A stretch of 64,000 nt of DNA from an uncultured Eubacteriales bacterium. GTDB taxonomy: Bacteria; Bacillota; Clostridia; Christensenellales; CAG-138. The position numbers and the translations under genes were made by a program. The stretch is taken from contig UREK01000010.1 in assembly GCA_900546845.1 (NCBI GenBank), positions 10,195-74,194 on the forward strand. Reading direction: 5' to 3'. Shown in pieces: positions 8,337 through 16,024 of this stretch. Position 1 is the stretch's first letter; each line of letters starts with the position of its first letter. A model generated the notes under the pieces. The model saw only the letters and a list, made by a program, of their open reading frames with translations. It did no database searches and had not been told where the DNA came from.

Positions 8337-9788
8337 TTATCCCTCCGCCTTGCCGCCGAACAGGTCGGATTCAAGGTAACGGCTTTCGCCGCCGCATTTG
8401 GTGATGGAAAGCTCCGGCGCGGCCAATTCCTCCGCCAGCAGCTCCAGCGTCCGGGGCAGGCAGAAGCCCGCCTGGCAGCGCCCCATGCCCGCGCGGGTGC
8501 GCCGCTTGACGCCATCCACCGTGCGCGCGCCCACGGGCCTGCGGATCGCCGCGCGGATCTCCGCCTCGGTCACAAGCTCGCAGCGGCAGACGATCTTCGC
8601 ATAATCCGGGTCCCGGGCGATGGCCGCTTCACGCTGCGCGTCCGTCATGTCCCGGAATTTCGGGATGCCGGGGCGGATGGGATTAAAGGCCGGGTTCGGC
8701 CTTGCGCCGAGGCGCTCCGCGACCGCCTGCGCAAGGAATTCGCCGAGGGCGGGCGCGGCCGAAAGGCCGGGCGATTCCACACCGAGCGCGTTGAAGAACA
8801 GCGGCGCGTCCGCGGGTTCGCCGAGGATGAAATCATCCGTTTCCGCATGCGCGCGCACGCCCGCATACGTCGTGATGAACGCGCGCGCCGGGAGCGCGGG
8901 CCAGGAGCGCTTCGCGCGTTCGAGCACGCGGGCAAGCCCGGCGGCCGTGGTGCGCGTATCATCCTTGTCCGGGATGTCGTCCGCCGTGGGGCCGATGAGG
9001 ATAGTGCCGTCCACCGTCGGGGCGATGAGCACGCCCTTGCCCATCGCCGTGGGCAGTTGGAAGATGGTGGAGCGGAATGCATCCCGGTAATTCTTATCCA
9101 CGATGTAGTATTCGCCGCGGCGGGCGGTGATAGAGTGCTTCTCTTCGGAAACCATGTTATTGAACTCCGCTGAATGCACGCCCGTGCAGTTGACGACCGC
9201 GCGCGCCGTGAACTCCCCGCGCCCGGTCTCAACCCGCCAGCCGCCTGCCGCGTTGCGGGCGACGGCCGTCACCGGCGTTTCCCGAAAGAAGGCGACGCCG
9301 TTTTGCGCGGCGTTTTCCGCATAGGCGACGGTCAGCTCATACGGGCAGACGATGCCGCCTGTGGGCACATCGAGCGCCGCGCAAGCCTCCGGGTTCAGGT
9401 TCGGCTCACGGGCGAGCAGCGCTTCCCGCCCGAGGATGGCGAGACCCTTCACGCCGTTCGCCTCCCCGCGCCGCTTGAGTTCCATAAGCACCGGAAGTCC
9501 GCCCTCCTCAAACGAGACGACGAGCGACCCGTTGCGGGAAAATGGCACGGAAAGCTCCTTCGTGATGCGCTCGAACATCGCGTTGCCGCGCACGTTGAAC
9601 TTCGCCTTGTTGGAGCCGGGCGCGGCGTCGTACCCGCCATGGACGATCGCGGTATTGGCCTTGCTTTGGCCGTTGCAAACGTCCGCGGTCTTTTCGAGCA
9701 GGGCGACGGAAAGGTCGTAGCGCGCAAGCTCGCGTGCCACGGCGCAGCCCACCATGCCGCCGCCGATGAGGATCACGTCATAAAACAT
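8337..9788 (-). CDS. Glycerol-3-phosphate dehydrogenase-type FAD oxidoreductase with BFD-like Fe-S domain
   Basis: The 483-aa product has an N-terminal FAD motif (VILIGGGMVGCAVARELARY) and a DAO fold through about residue 370, with the SKANTAIVHGGYD motif of GlpA/GlpO-type enzymes. Its last ~100 residues form a BFD-like [2Fe-2S] domain with cysteines in VCRCELVTEAEI and GMGRCQAGFC. It should oxidise sn-glycerol-3-phosphate to dihydroxyacetone phosphate and hand electrons through the Fe-S domain to the adjacent flavoprotein. I use ATG 9788, preceded by GGTGGAG at suitable spacing; a GTG 15 bp further up has no site. About 425 bp of family-2 repeat separates it from glpK on the same strand. Confidence 0.9.
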   Translation of the reverse strand: MFYDVILIGGGMVGCAVARELARYDLSVALLEKTADVCNGQSKANTAIVHGGYDAAPGSNKAKFNVRGNAMFERITKELSVPFSRNGSLVVSFEEGGLPVLMELKRRGEANGVKGLAILGREALLAREPNLNPEACAALDVPTGGIVCPYELTVAYAENAAQNGVAFFRETPVTAVARNAAGGWRVETGRGEFTARAVVNCTGVHSAEFNNMVSEEKHSITARRGEYYIVDKNYRDAFRSTIFQLPTAMGKGVLIAPTVDGTILIGPTADDIPDKDDTRTTAAGLARVLERAKRSWPALPARAFITTYAGVRAHAETDDFILGEPADAPLFFNALGVESPGLSAAPALGEFLAQAVAERLGARPNPAFNPIRPGIPKFRDMTDAQREAAIARDPDYAKIVCRCELVTEAEIRAAIRRPVGARTVDGVKRRTRAGMGRCQAGFCLPRTLELLAEELAAPELSITKCGGESRYLESDLFGGKAEG

Positions 9789-9845
9789 AGGATCTATCTC
9801 CACCTTTTATTTAGGAAATTTAGGGGGTGCTGTGTTCCGGCAGCG

Positions 9846-10172
9846 GGAACAATCCCCCGTCATGGCTTGCGCCGTTTCTCGCGGCAGTTCGTAGTGGCCG
9901 CGCGGGTAAGGCAATCCTCAGTCAGCGCTCGCGCGCTGACAGCTCCTTTGCCAAAGGAGCCTTTTGGTCTGTGTGCTTTCGAGCGGCACCCGTATACGGA
10001 AAAATGTTGGGGTGAACCACTTCCAAACGCCCCCTTTCTGAAAGGAGGTGGCACAGCGTAAGCCGTGACAGAGGATTGCCGTATACAGAATCCGTTGGAG
10101 TTCACCACTTCCAAACGCCCCCTTTTTGAAAGGGGGTGGCAGCGCGCTAGCGCTGACGGGGGATTGCCGTAT
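9846..10172. repeat. Family-2 intergenic repeat, copy 1 (internally duplicated)
   Basis: Resembles the blocks at 44519-44785 and 59595-59827. Recognisable parts are an outer AATCC...GTCATGGCTTGCGCC end, GGCAATCCTCAGTC, the hairpin GCTCCTTTGCCAAAGGAGC, CCAAACGCCCCC, and the closing GACGGGGGATTGCCGTA. Here the ~95-bp CCAAACGCCCCC...GGATTGCCGTA unit occurs twice in tandem with differences. The repeat fills most of the glpK-dehydrogenase gap; no credible gene is seen in 9789-10213. Confidence 0.85.
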
Positions 10173-10213
10173 ACGGAAACCCGTCAGAGTTTACCGTTCC
10201 CAAAAGCCTCCCC

Positions 10214-11707
10214 TTATTCTTTCGCCCAGCCCATCGCGCAGTGTACGGCTTTCTTCCAGCCAGCAAGGCGCGCCTCACGTTCCGCTTGCGGCATTGCGGG
10301 CTCAAAGCGGCAGCCCAGCCGGCGCGCCTGCCGGAGCGCGGCCCGGCTTTCCCAGAAGCCCACGGCGAGGCCCGCAAGGCAGGCCGCGCCAAAGGCGGTC
10401 GTCTCCACGCAGGCGGGGCGGCACACCGGCACGCCGGTCATATCCGCCTGGAACTGCATCAGGAAATCGTTCGCGCTGGCGCCGCCGTCCACATTGAGCG
10501 CACAAAGGCAGATGCCGGAATCCTCCTGCATGGCGGCGAGCACCTCCTGCGTCTGGTACGCGAGGGATTCGAGCGCCGCGCGCACGATGTGATCCCGGTT
10601 CACGCCGCGCGTGAGGCCGACGACCGCGCCCCGGGCGTATGCGTCCCAATGGGGCGCGCCGAGGCCCACGAATGCGGGCACGAGATAGCAGCCGCAGGTG
10701 TCCGGGACGCGCCGGGCGCATTCCTCCGATTCCGCTGCGCTGCCGATGAGCTTGAGTTCATCCCGCAGCCATTGGATCGCCGCGCCCGCCACGAAGATCG
10801 ACCCTTCGAGCGCGTAATCCACGCGGCCTTCCGCGCCCCAGGCGATCGTCGTCACAAGGCCGCTGCGGGACGCGATGGGCGTGTTCCCCGTGTTCATGAG
10901 CAGGAAGCAGCCCGTGCCGTAGGTGTTCTTCGCCTCGCCTGGGGCAAAGCAGGTCTGCCCGAAGAGCGCGGCCTGCTGATCCCCCGCCGCGCCCGCGATG
11001 GGGATGGGCGCGCCGAAGAGCGCGGGCTCCGTTTCGCCGTAAACGCAGCTCGAAGGCTTCACCTCCGGCAGCATGCAGGCGGGAATATCCAAAATGGAGA
11101 GGAGCTCCGCGTCCCATTGCAGCGTGTGGATGTTATAAAGGAGCGTGCGCGACGCGTTGGAATAATCCGTCACATGCGCGCGGCCGCCGGTCAGGTTCCA
11201 GATGAGCCAGGTGTCGATCGTGCCGAAGAGCAGCTCGCCCGCCTCGGCCCGCGCCCTTGCGCCAGGCACGTTTTCCAAAACCCACCGGAGCTTTGTGCCG
11301 GAAAAATACGCGTCCAGCAAAAGCCCGGTCTTTTCCCGGAACAGGGGCTCCAGCCCTTTTTCGCGCAGCGCGTCGCAATACTCCGCCGTGCGCCTGCATT
11401 GCCAGACGATCGCCGGGCAGATGGGCCTGCCCGTCCGCTTATCCCAGACGACGACCGTTTCCCGCTGGTTCGTGATGCCGATAGCAGCGACCTCGCCCGC
11501 GTCTGCGCCCGCTTTTGCAAGCGCCTCCCGCGCCACCTGGAGCTGGACGGCGAGAATCTCCTCCGCGTCGTGCTCCACCCAGCCGGGTTTCGGGTAATGC
11601 TGTGTGAACTCCCGCTGCGCAACCTGCACAAGCGTCTGCTCCCGGTCGAACAGGATGGCGCGGCTCGATGTGGTGCCCTGGTCGAGCGCGAGGATATAAC
11701 GTTTCAT
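10214..11707 (-). CDS. glpK: Glycerol kinase
   Basis: A full-length FGGY kinase (497 aa) that phosphorylates glycerol to glycerol-3-phosphate. It shows the opening ILALDQGTTSSRAILFD phosphate-binding motif, the GWVEHDAEEI substrate segment, the GITNQRETVVVWD motif, and the C-terminal LNVDGGASANDFLMQFQAD signature. The ATG at 11707 has AAGGGGGA upstream; the longer reading frame (36 extra codons) covers the leader terminator and is not translated. Its leader contains an intrinsic terminator, and the antiterminator glpP is transcribed divergently, so expression probably depends on GlpP with glycerol-3-phosphate. The product feeds the FAD dehydrogenase encoded downstream on the same strand. Confidence 0.97.
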   Translation of the reverse strand: MKRYILALDQGTTSSRAILFDREQTLVQVAQREFTQHYPKPGWVEHDAEEILAVQLQVAREALAKAGADAGEVAAIGITNQRETVVVWDKRTGRPICPAIVWQCRRTAEYCDALREKGLEPLFREKTGLLLDAYFSGTKLRWVLENVPGARARAEAGELLFGTIDTWLIWNLTGGRAHVTDYSNASRTLLYNIHTLQWDAELLSILDIPACMLPEVKPSSCVYGETEPALFGAPIPIAGAAGDQQAALFGQTCFAPGEAKNTYGTGCFLLMNTGNTPIASRSGLVTTIAWGAEGRVDYALEGSIFVAGAAIQWLRDELKLIGSAAESEECARRVPDTCGCYLVPAFVGLGAPHWDAYARGAVVGLTRGVNRDHIVRAALESLAYQTQEVLAAMQEDSGICLCALNVDGGASANDFLMQFQADMTGVPVCRPACVETTAFGAACLAGLAVGFWESRAALRQARRLGCRFEPAMPQAEREARLAGWKKAVHCAMGWAKE

Positions 11708-11739
11708 TATGGCGTGGTCCCCCTTCCGTTTCGGCTGAT

Positions 11740-11778
11740 TTTTGAAAAAAGAAAAACGGGCAGGGAGCGCCCTTGCCG
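11740..11778 (-). terminator. glpK leader terminator, probable GlpP antitermination target
   Basis: Minus strand: GGCAAGGG-CGCT-CCCTGCC (one bulged A), then CGTTTTTCTTTTTTC. It lies between the glpK promoter and start codon. GlpP proteins act at leader terminators of glp mRNAs, and glpP is the divergent neighbour, so this is the probable target. Confidence 0.8.
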
Positions 11779-11834
11779 CGCGTCCGTGTTCCCGTCTCAA
11801 ATGCTCATGGAACAAATCTTCACTTGCTGCATCT

Positions 11835-11864
11835 ATTATAGAATCCCCGCGGCGCGCTTGTCAA
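11835..11864 (-). promoter_or_regulatory. glpK promoter
   Basis: Minus strand consensus TTGACA (11859-11864), 18-bp spacer, consensus TATAAT (11835-11840). A near-perfect sigma-A promoter upstream of a terminator fits control by antitermination rather than at initiation. Confidence 0.88.
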
Positions 11865-11876
11865 CAGGGAATGGGC

Positions 11877-11905
11877 TTGACATTGCCCGTGCGCCGGGGT
11901 AGTCT
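11877..11905 (+). promoter_or_regulatory. glpP promoter
   Basis: TTGACA (11877-11882), 17-bp spacer, TAGTCT (11900-11905), 39 bp before the glpP start. It is back-to-back with the glpK promoter. Confidence 0.72.
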
Positions 11906-11943
11906 AATTTTTGAAAAGAAGCGGATAAGCGGGAGGGAACGCC

Positions 11944-12510
11944 ATGCAAAACGCCATTGCGGAAAAGCTCAGCGAAAACCCGGTGATCGCGGCGGTTGCG
12001 GAGCCGGAATGCCTGCCGCATGCGCTTGCGAGCGACTGCACCGTCGTGTTCCTCCTCGCGGGGGACATCCTCAACATCGGCGCGATGGTGGACGCGGTGA
12101 AAGGCGCGGGCAAGGCCGCAATGGTGCACCTTGACCTCATCGAGGGCCTTTCCGGCAGGGAGATCGCCGTGGATGCGATCCACGCCATGACCCGCGCGGA
12201 CGGCATCATCTCCACTCGGGCCGCGCAGATCAAGCGTGCGCGCCAGCTTGGGCTTACAACCATCCAGCGCGGCTTCCTGCTGGATTCGCGCTCCGTGCGC
12301 AGCTTGCAGGCGCAGGCCGCGCAGGGGAGGCCGGACTATGTGGAGATCCTACCCGGCCTCATCCCGCGCGTGATCGGGGAGCTTTCCCGGAGCATGAACG
12401 CGCCCATCATCGCGGGCGGGCTCATCAAGAGCAAGGAGGAGGTCGTCGCGGCGCTCAGCGCGGGCGCGGTAGCCGTCTCCACCACGGCGGAGGCCGTCTG
12501 GGCGCTTTAG
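11944..12510 (+). CDS. glpP: Glycerol uptake operon antiterminator GlpP
   Basis: This 188-aa protein spans the full length of the GlpP family. Family features include the VAEPECLPHALASDCTVVFLLAGDILNI opening, LDLIEGLSGREIAVDAI, the ISTRAAQIKRARQLGLTTIQRGFLLDS block and the C-terminal PIIAGGLIKSKEEVVAALSAGAVAVSTT phosphate-binding segment of a TIM-barrel-like fold. With glycerol-3-phosphate bound, GlpP lets RNA polymerase pass leader terminators of glp genes. It has its own promoter and AGCGGGAGG upstream of ATG 11944, and is divergent from glpK. Its stop overlaps the end of a small convergent gene by 4 bp. Confidence 0.95.
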   Translation: MQNAIAEKLSENPVIAAVAEPECLPHALASDCTVVFLLAGDILNIGAMVDAVKGAGKAAMVHLDLIEGLSGREIAVDAIHAMTRADGIISTRAAQIKRARQLGLTTIQRGFLLDSRSVRSLQAQAAQGRPDYVEILPGLIPRVIGELSRSMNAPIIAGGLIKSKEEVVAALSAGAVAVSTTAEAVWAL

Positions 12511-12671
12511 ATCCCCCGGATGATCGAATCCATCTCCTCGCGCGAACGCGCGCGCCGCGCCCGCTGGATCAGCGCGTCCTTCGCGGCTGGGGAAAGCCGC
12601 GCGAAGCGTTCCATCGCCTCCATATCCTGCGAAAGGGACATCAAAAACCCGATCGGCACTTCAGAACTCAT
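12507..12671 (-). CDS. Small 54-aa helical protein, unknown function
   Basis: A 54-codon frame encoding MSSEVPIGFLMSLSQDMEAM..., with a basic, Arg-rich middle and an acidic end. No transmembrane segment or Cys is present; it looks like two amphipathic helices. ATG 12671 has AAGGAT 4 nt and GGGAGG 11 nt upstream. Its composition (alternating hydrophobic and charged residues, few rare codons) looks coding. The stop overlaps the glpP stop convergently by 4 bp, leaving no terminator between them. The function is not recognised; the resemblance to short clostridial proteins with similar opening residues is only an impression. Confidence 0.65.
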   Translation of the reverse strand: MSSEVPIGFLMSLSQDMEAMERFARLSPAAKDALIQRARRARSREEMDSIIRGI

Positions 12672-12743
12672 AAATCCTTATATCCTCCCAAAAGAAATCC
12701 ATAGGGGAAGTATGCGCAGCTTGGCCGCGCCGCATGCCCGGCG

Positions 12744-13706
12744 TCAGGCTCCCTCCGGAGCGCCGTGCCGCCGCAGGAAGGCGAGCAGCGCCGCCTCGCA
12801 GCGCTCCCGTTCCACGAGGTAGGAAAGGCCGTGCCCGGCTTCCGGTACGAGGAAAAGCTCCTTTTCCGCAGCGCAGGCGGCGTAGTTTTCCCGCGTCATC
12901 GCCGGAGGGACGAAATCGTCCTTCTCCCCGTGCGTAAAGAACACGGGGATACTTTTGTTCCGGCGCATCGCCTCCACGGCGGAGCAAGCGTCGTACCGCC
13001 AGCCGCCGAAAAGCCCGGAGAAGGCGCTCGAAAGCCGCAGCACAAACGCGGGGCAGCTCCCGAGCACCTGCCGCGCGACGGAGCCGATGATCGCCATTGG
13101 CGAAGTGAAGCCGCAATCCGCGATCACGCCGCGCACGTTTTCCGGCAGCGGCAGCGCCGTGGCCATGAGCACCGTCGTCGCGCCCATGGAAATGCCGCTC
13201 AGGAACAGCGGCAGCGCCGTGCCGAAGCGCCCGGCGGCATATTCCGCCCAGAGGCGGCAATCCTCACGCTCCTTTACACCGAATGTAATGTATTTTCCCT
13301 CGCTCGCCCCACAAGCGCGCTCGTCCGGCAGGACGATATGGTATCCGTTTTCATGATAAAACCGCAGCACGCAGGAAAAATCCCGCACGCCCGTGGCGCG
13401 GTAGCCATGCATGAGGAGGATCGTCCCCACGGCGTTTTCGCACGGCAGCACCTGTGCCGCAAGGCGAAGCCCGTCCGCGGAAACGATGGAAACGGCCTCC
13501 GGCCCCTGCGCGGCGAACCACGCGGCGCTCCGCTCCATCTCCGGAAGGAACGGGCCGTAGATATCCTGATCCAGCGGGAGCGCATCCTGCCCGGCCCGCC
13601 TGCGGGACGCAAGCAGGAACACCGCAAGCGCCGCCGCCGCCGAAAACAGCGCTGCAAGCCCCAGGAGCGCCGCAAGCGCAATGAAAACGATCTTTATTAA
13701 CTGCAT
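12744..13706 (-). CDS. Membrane-anchored alpha/beta hydrolase
   Basis: This 320-aa protein has a single N-terminal membrane helix (about residues 5-31). An alpha/beta hydrolase fold follows, with LLMHGYRATGVRDF as the oxyanion-hole region, the nucleophile elbow GISMGAT (Ser), Asp in FFTHGEKDDFVPP and the catalytic His in EAGHGLSYL. The fold matches BAAT/DUF1749-like or acyl-peptidase-type hydrolases that face the outside or the membrane surface. The substrate cannot be told. ATG 13706 is supported by GGGGGAAAG; the longer frame starts in the promoter region. It is a monocistronic gene divergent from the GntR operon. Confidence 0.85.
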   Translation of the reverse strand: MQLIKIVFIALAALLGLAALFSAAAALAVFLLASRRRAGQDALPLDQDIYGPFLPEMERSAAWFAAQGPEAVSIVSADGLRLAAQVLPCENAVGTILLMHGYRATGVRDFSCVLRFYHENGYHIVLPDERACGASEGKYITFGVKEREDCRLWAEYAAGRFGTALPLFLSGISMGATTVLMATALPLPENVRGVIADCGFTSPMAIIGSVARQVLGSCPAFVLRLSSAFSGLFGGWRYDACSAVEAMRRNKSIPVFFTHGEKDDFVPPAMTRENYAACAAEKELFLVPEAGHGLSYLVERERCEAALLAFLRRHGAPEGA

Positions 13707-13825
13707 GATACTTTCCCCCAAAATCCCCTGTTTTTGCATAGTATAGCACGGCGCGCGGTGTGTGCGGGCACTCGGCGTGCGAATTCATACGAATTTTCCA
13801 TTTGGGATTTCCCAAATATTCGCTC

Positions 13826-13853
13826 TTGACATTTTGCACATACTGTATATACT
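13826..13853 (+). promoter_or_regulatory. Promoter of the GntR/ABC operon
   Basis: TTGACA (13826-13831), 16-bp spacer, TATACT (13848-13853). The -10 lies inside the palindrome at 13843-13865. Confidence 0.8.
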
Positions 13854-13865
13854 GTAAATATACAG
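13843..13865. promoter_or_regulatory. Probable GntR (YtrA-type) operator
   Basis: Perfect inverted repeat CTGTATAT-N7-ATATACAG covering the -10 element and transcription start of the operon, 20 bp before the regulator's start codon. Its place implies autorepression by the GntR protein encoded immediately downstream. Confidence 0.75.
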
Positions 13866-13884
13866 TTGAGCAAGGAGGAACCCC

Positions 13885-14268
13885 GTGCAGCTTTCCATCG
13901 ACAACCGGAGCGACCGGCCGATTTATGAGCAGATCGCGGAGCAGATCAAGGCGCAGATCATCAGCGGCGCGCTGACGGAGGACACGCTCCTGCCCTCCAT
14001 CCGCAGCCTGGCGAAGGACCTGCGCATCAGCGTCATCACGACCAAGCGCGCTTACGAGGAGCTGGAGCGGGCAGGCTTCATCTATACCGTCGCGGCGAAG
14101 GGCTCCTTCGTGGCGCGGCGCAACGTGGAGCTTTTGCGGGAGGAAAATTTGAAGAAGATCGAGGCGCACCTCAAGGAGGCGCTCGCGCTTGCCGCGTCCT
14201 GCCGGCTTACGCGGGAATCGCTCTCTGAGATGCTGTGCGTGCTGGACGAGGAGGGATACTGGAAATGA
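13885..14268 (+). CDS. GntR-family regulator, YtrA type
   Basis: A 127-aa regulator with only the winged-helix DNA-binding domain (residues 10-78, including the PIYEQIAEQIKAQIISGAL and LPSIRSLAKDLRISVITTKRAYEELERAGF segments of GntR) and a short C-terminal helical tail for dimerisation. This is the YtrA subfamily, which controls adjacent ABC transporters and responds to cell-envelope stress. It uses a GTG start at 13885 with AAGGAGG at 13872-13878. The stop overlaps the ATPase start as ATGA. A palindrome over its promoter indicates self-control. Confidence 0.93.
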   Translation: MQLSIDNRSDRPIYEQIAEQIKAQIISGALTEDTLLPSIRSLAKDLRISVITTKRAYEELERAGFIYTVAAKGSFVARRNVELLREENLKKIEAHLKEALALAASCRLTRESLSEMLCVLDEEGYWK

Positions 14269-15107
14269 ACGCATTGGAAGTGCGGGGCGCGGGCAAGCGC
14301 TACAAGGGCTTCGTGCTCGAGAACGTGAGCTTCGCGCTGCCGGAGGGCTGCATCCTTGGCCTGATCGGGGAAAACGGCGCGGGCAAGACGACGCTTATCA
14401 AGCTGCTGCTCGGGATGATCGAGGGCGAGGGGGAACTCCGCGTGCTCGGGAAGGACGTGCGCCGGGAAGGGACCGCCATCCGCCAGGAGGTCGGCGTGGT
14501 GCTTGACGAGGCGAGCTTCCCGGGGAGCCTCAGCGCGAGGCAGGTGAACAAGGTGCTCCGGGACGCTTACGTAAATTGGCGGGAGGACGAATTCTTCCGC
14601 CTCCTCAAACGCCTTGCCCTGCCGGAACGCAAGCCGTTCAAGGAGTTTTCCCGGGGCATGAAGATGAAGCTCGCTATCGCGGCCGCGCTTTCGCACGAGG
14701 CGAAGCTCCTGATCCTCGACGAGCCGACGGGCGGGCTCGACCCCATCGTGCGGGATGAAATCCTCGATTTGTTCTACGAGTTTACGCGGGACGCCGGGCA
14801 TTCCATCCTGATCTCATCCCATATCGTGACGGACCTGGAGAAGCTGTGCGACTATGTCGCCTTCCTCCACAGGGGGAGGCTGCTGTTCATGGACGAGAAG
14901 GACGCGCTGCTCGAGCGCTACGGCGTGGTGCGCTGCACAAAGGCGGAATGCGCCGCGCTTGCGCCGGGCGCGGTGCGCGGCATGCGCGAGGGGCCCTACG
15001 GTGTGGAGGCGCTGTGCGAACGCGCGCTTTTGCCCCAGGGTGTTGCCTGCGCGCGGCCTTCCATGGAGGATGTGATCGTGTTCCTGGCAAAGGAGGGGAC
15101 AAAATGA
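14265..15107 (+). CDS. ABC transporter ATPase (YtrB-like)
   Basis: A 280-aa ABC ATPase with Walker A GENGAGKTT (residue ~38-46), signature FSRGMKMKLAIAAAL, Walker B LLILDEPTGGLDP and switch His in ISSHIVTDLEKL. The C-terminal 60 residues form the extension common in drug/peptide exporter ATPases of the CcmA/YtrB class. It partners with the membrane protein encoded next to it. ATG 14265 is coupled to the gntR stop, with GAGGAGGGA upstream; the same frame extends further up but only inside gntR. The transported molecule is unknown; YtrA-type operons respond to cell-wall-active antibiotics in Bacillus. Confidence 0.92.
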   Translation: MNALEVRGAGKRYKGFVLENVSFALPEGCILGLIGENGAGKTTLIKLLLGMIEGEGELRVLGKDVRREGTAIRQEVGVVLDEASFPGSLSARQVNKVLRDAYVNWREDEFFRLLKRLALPERKPFKEFSRGMKMKLAIAAALSHEAKLLILDEPTGGLDPIVRDEILDLFYEFTRDAGHSILISSHIVTDLEKLCDYVAFLHRGRLLFMDEKDALLERYGVVRCTKAECAALAPGAVRGMREGPYGVEALCERALLPQGVACARPSMEDVIVFLAKEGTK

Positions 15108-15736
15108 AGGGATTGCTTCGCAAGGATCTTTACGTGCTCTTTCAGGCGAGCCGCGCGCAGCTTTTGATCGCGCTGCTGTTCCTCGGGCTCTCTATGGCGA
15201 CGGAGAACCTGCTTATGGCCTATATGCTTGCGCTCTACGCGGGGATGACGCCGCTCACCGTGATCTCGCTTGACGAGCAGAGCCGCTTTGACCGCTTCGC
15301 GCTCGCCCTGCCGTGGTCGCGCGCGCAGATCGTGCTGAGCAAGTACATCCTCTGCTTTGCGGCGGGCTGCGCCGCGGCGGCTGCGTACCTGCTCTGCACG
15401 CTGGCGCTCGGCCCCATCCTGGGCAGCGCGGCAAACCCGGCGGAAGCGCTGGCGACGTCCTGCGGCATGCTCGCCGCCGGCATCCTCCTCCCGGCGCTGA
15501 TGCTCCCATTGGCGTTCCGCTTCGGCACGGAGAAGGGCCGGATGTGGAGCATGCTCATCATGATCGCAGCAATCCTCTGCATCGGCGTTTTCGTCACGGA
15601 TGCGGGCGGAGGCCTCTTCCACCCGGCGGGCGGGTTTGGCACGGCCCCGCTCTGGCTGCTGCCGCTTGGCGCGCTCGCGCTGTTCGCGCTTTCCGCGCTC
15701 GTTTCCGTGGGGATCTATAAGCGGCGGGAGCTGTGA
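15104..15736 (+). CDS. ABC-2 family membrane protein
   Basis: A 210-aa membrane protein with six hydrophobic segments, starting MKGLLRKDLYVLFQASRAQL, the typical ABC-2 opening (amphipathic helix ...KDLY...). It is the permease half for the preceding ATPase; two copies would presumably flank two ATPases. ATG 15104 overlaps the ATPase stop by 4 bp and has AAGGAGGGG upstream. It is the last gene of the GntR operon and is followed by a hairpin and a family-1 repeat. Confidence 0.85.
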   Translation: MKGLLRKDLYVLFQASRAQLLIALLFLGLSMATENLLMAYMLALYAGMTPLTVISLDEQSRFDRFALALPWSRAQIVLSKYILCFAAGCAAAAAYLLCTLALGPILGSAANPAEALATSCGMLAAGILLPALMLPLAFRFGTEKGRMWSMLIMIAAILCIGVFVTDAGGGLFHPAGGFGTAPLWLLPLGALALFALSALVSVGIYKRREL

Positions 15737-15803
15737 TTCCCCAGTTCGCGGCAGAACCAATAGAAAGCTGATCCCCGCCGGTCCAATGGACTTGCGAGGA
15801 TCA

Positions 15804-15997
15804 GCTTGTCGAAAAAGCCTTTCCGGGATTGTCAAGGGCCGCAGCCCTTGACTTTCCATCGCGGGCAGCGGCCTGTGCGGTGCGAGCGAAAAGCCTTGCG
15901 CCGCAAGGCTTTCTTTACACGGAGCGCTGACCGCGCCATCGGCGCAAGCGCGACGTGAATCCCTCGATAAAGTGGCAGATGCCACTTTATCGACAGC
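15804..15997 (+). repeat. Family-1 structured repeat, copy A
   Basis: About 194 bp, matched at 20740-20929, 28443-28637, 48234-48427 and 63950-64000. It contains three hairpins: TCAAGGGCCGCAGCCCTTGA, AAAGCCTTGCGCCGCAAGGCTTT, and TCGATAAAGTGG-CAGATG-CCACTTTATCGA. The ends GCTTGTCGA and TCGACAGC form imperfect terminal inverted repeats. It fills the convergent gap 15737-16024, in which no gene is seen. Confidence 0.9.
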
Positions 15998-16000
15998 ATG

Positions 16001-16024
16001 AAAGCTCCCGCGGGAGCTTCTTTG
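16001..16024. terminator. Bidirectional terminator between ABC operon and SpoIID
   Basis: Palindrome AAGCTCCCGCGGGAGCTT followed by CTTTGTTATTT on the plus strand, just at the end of copy A of the repeat. It can serve both converging transcription units; the T tract is better on the plus strand. Confidence 0.6.

Noticed and set aside
10241..11902. 553-aa plus-strand frame opposite glpK
   Set aside because: Opposite a full-length glycerol kinase; composition and lack of motifs mark it as a shadow.
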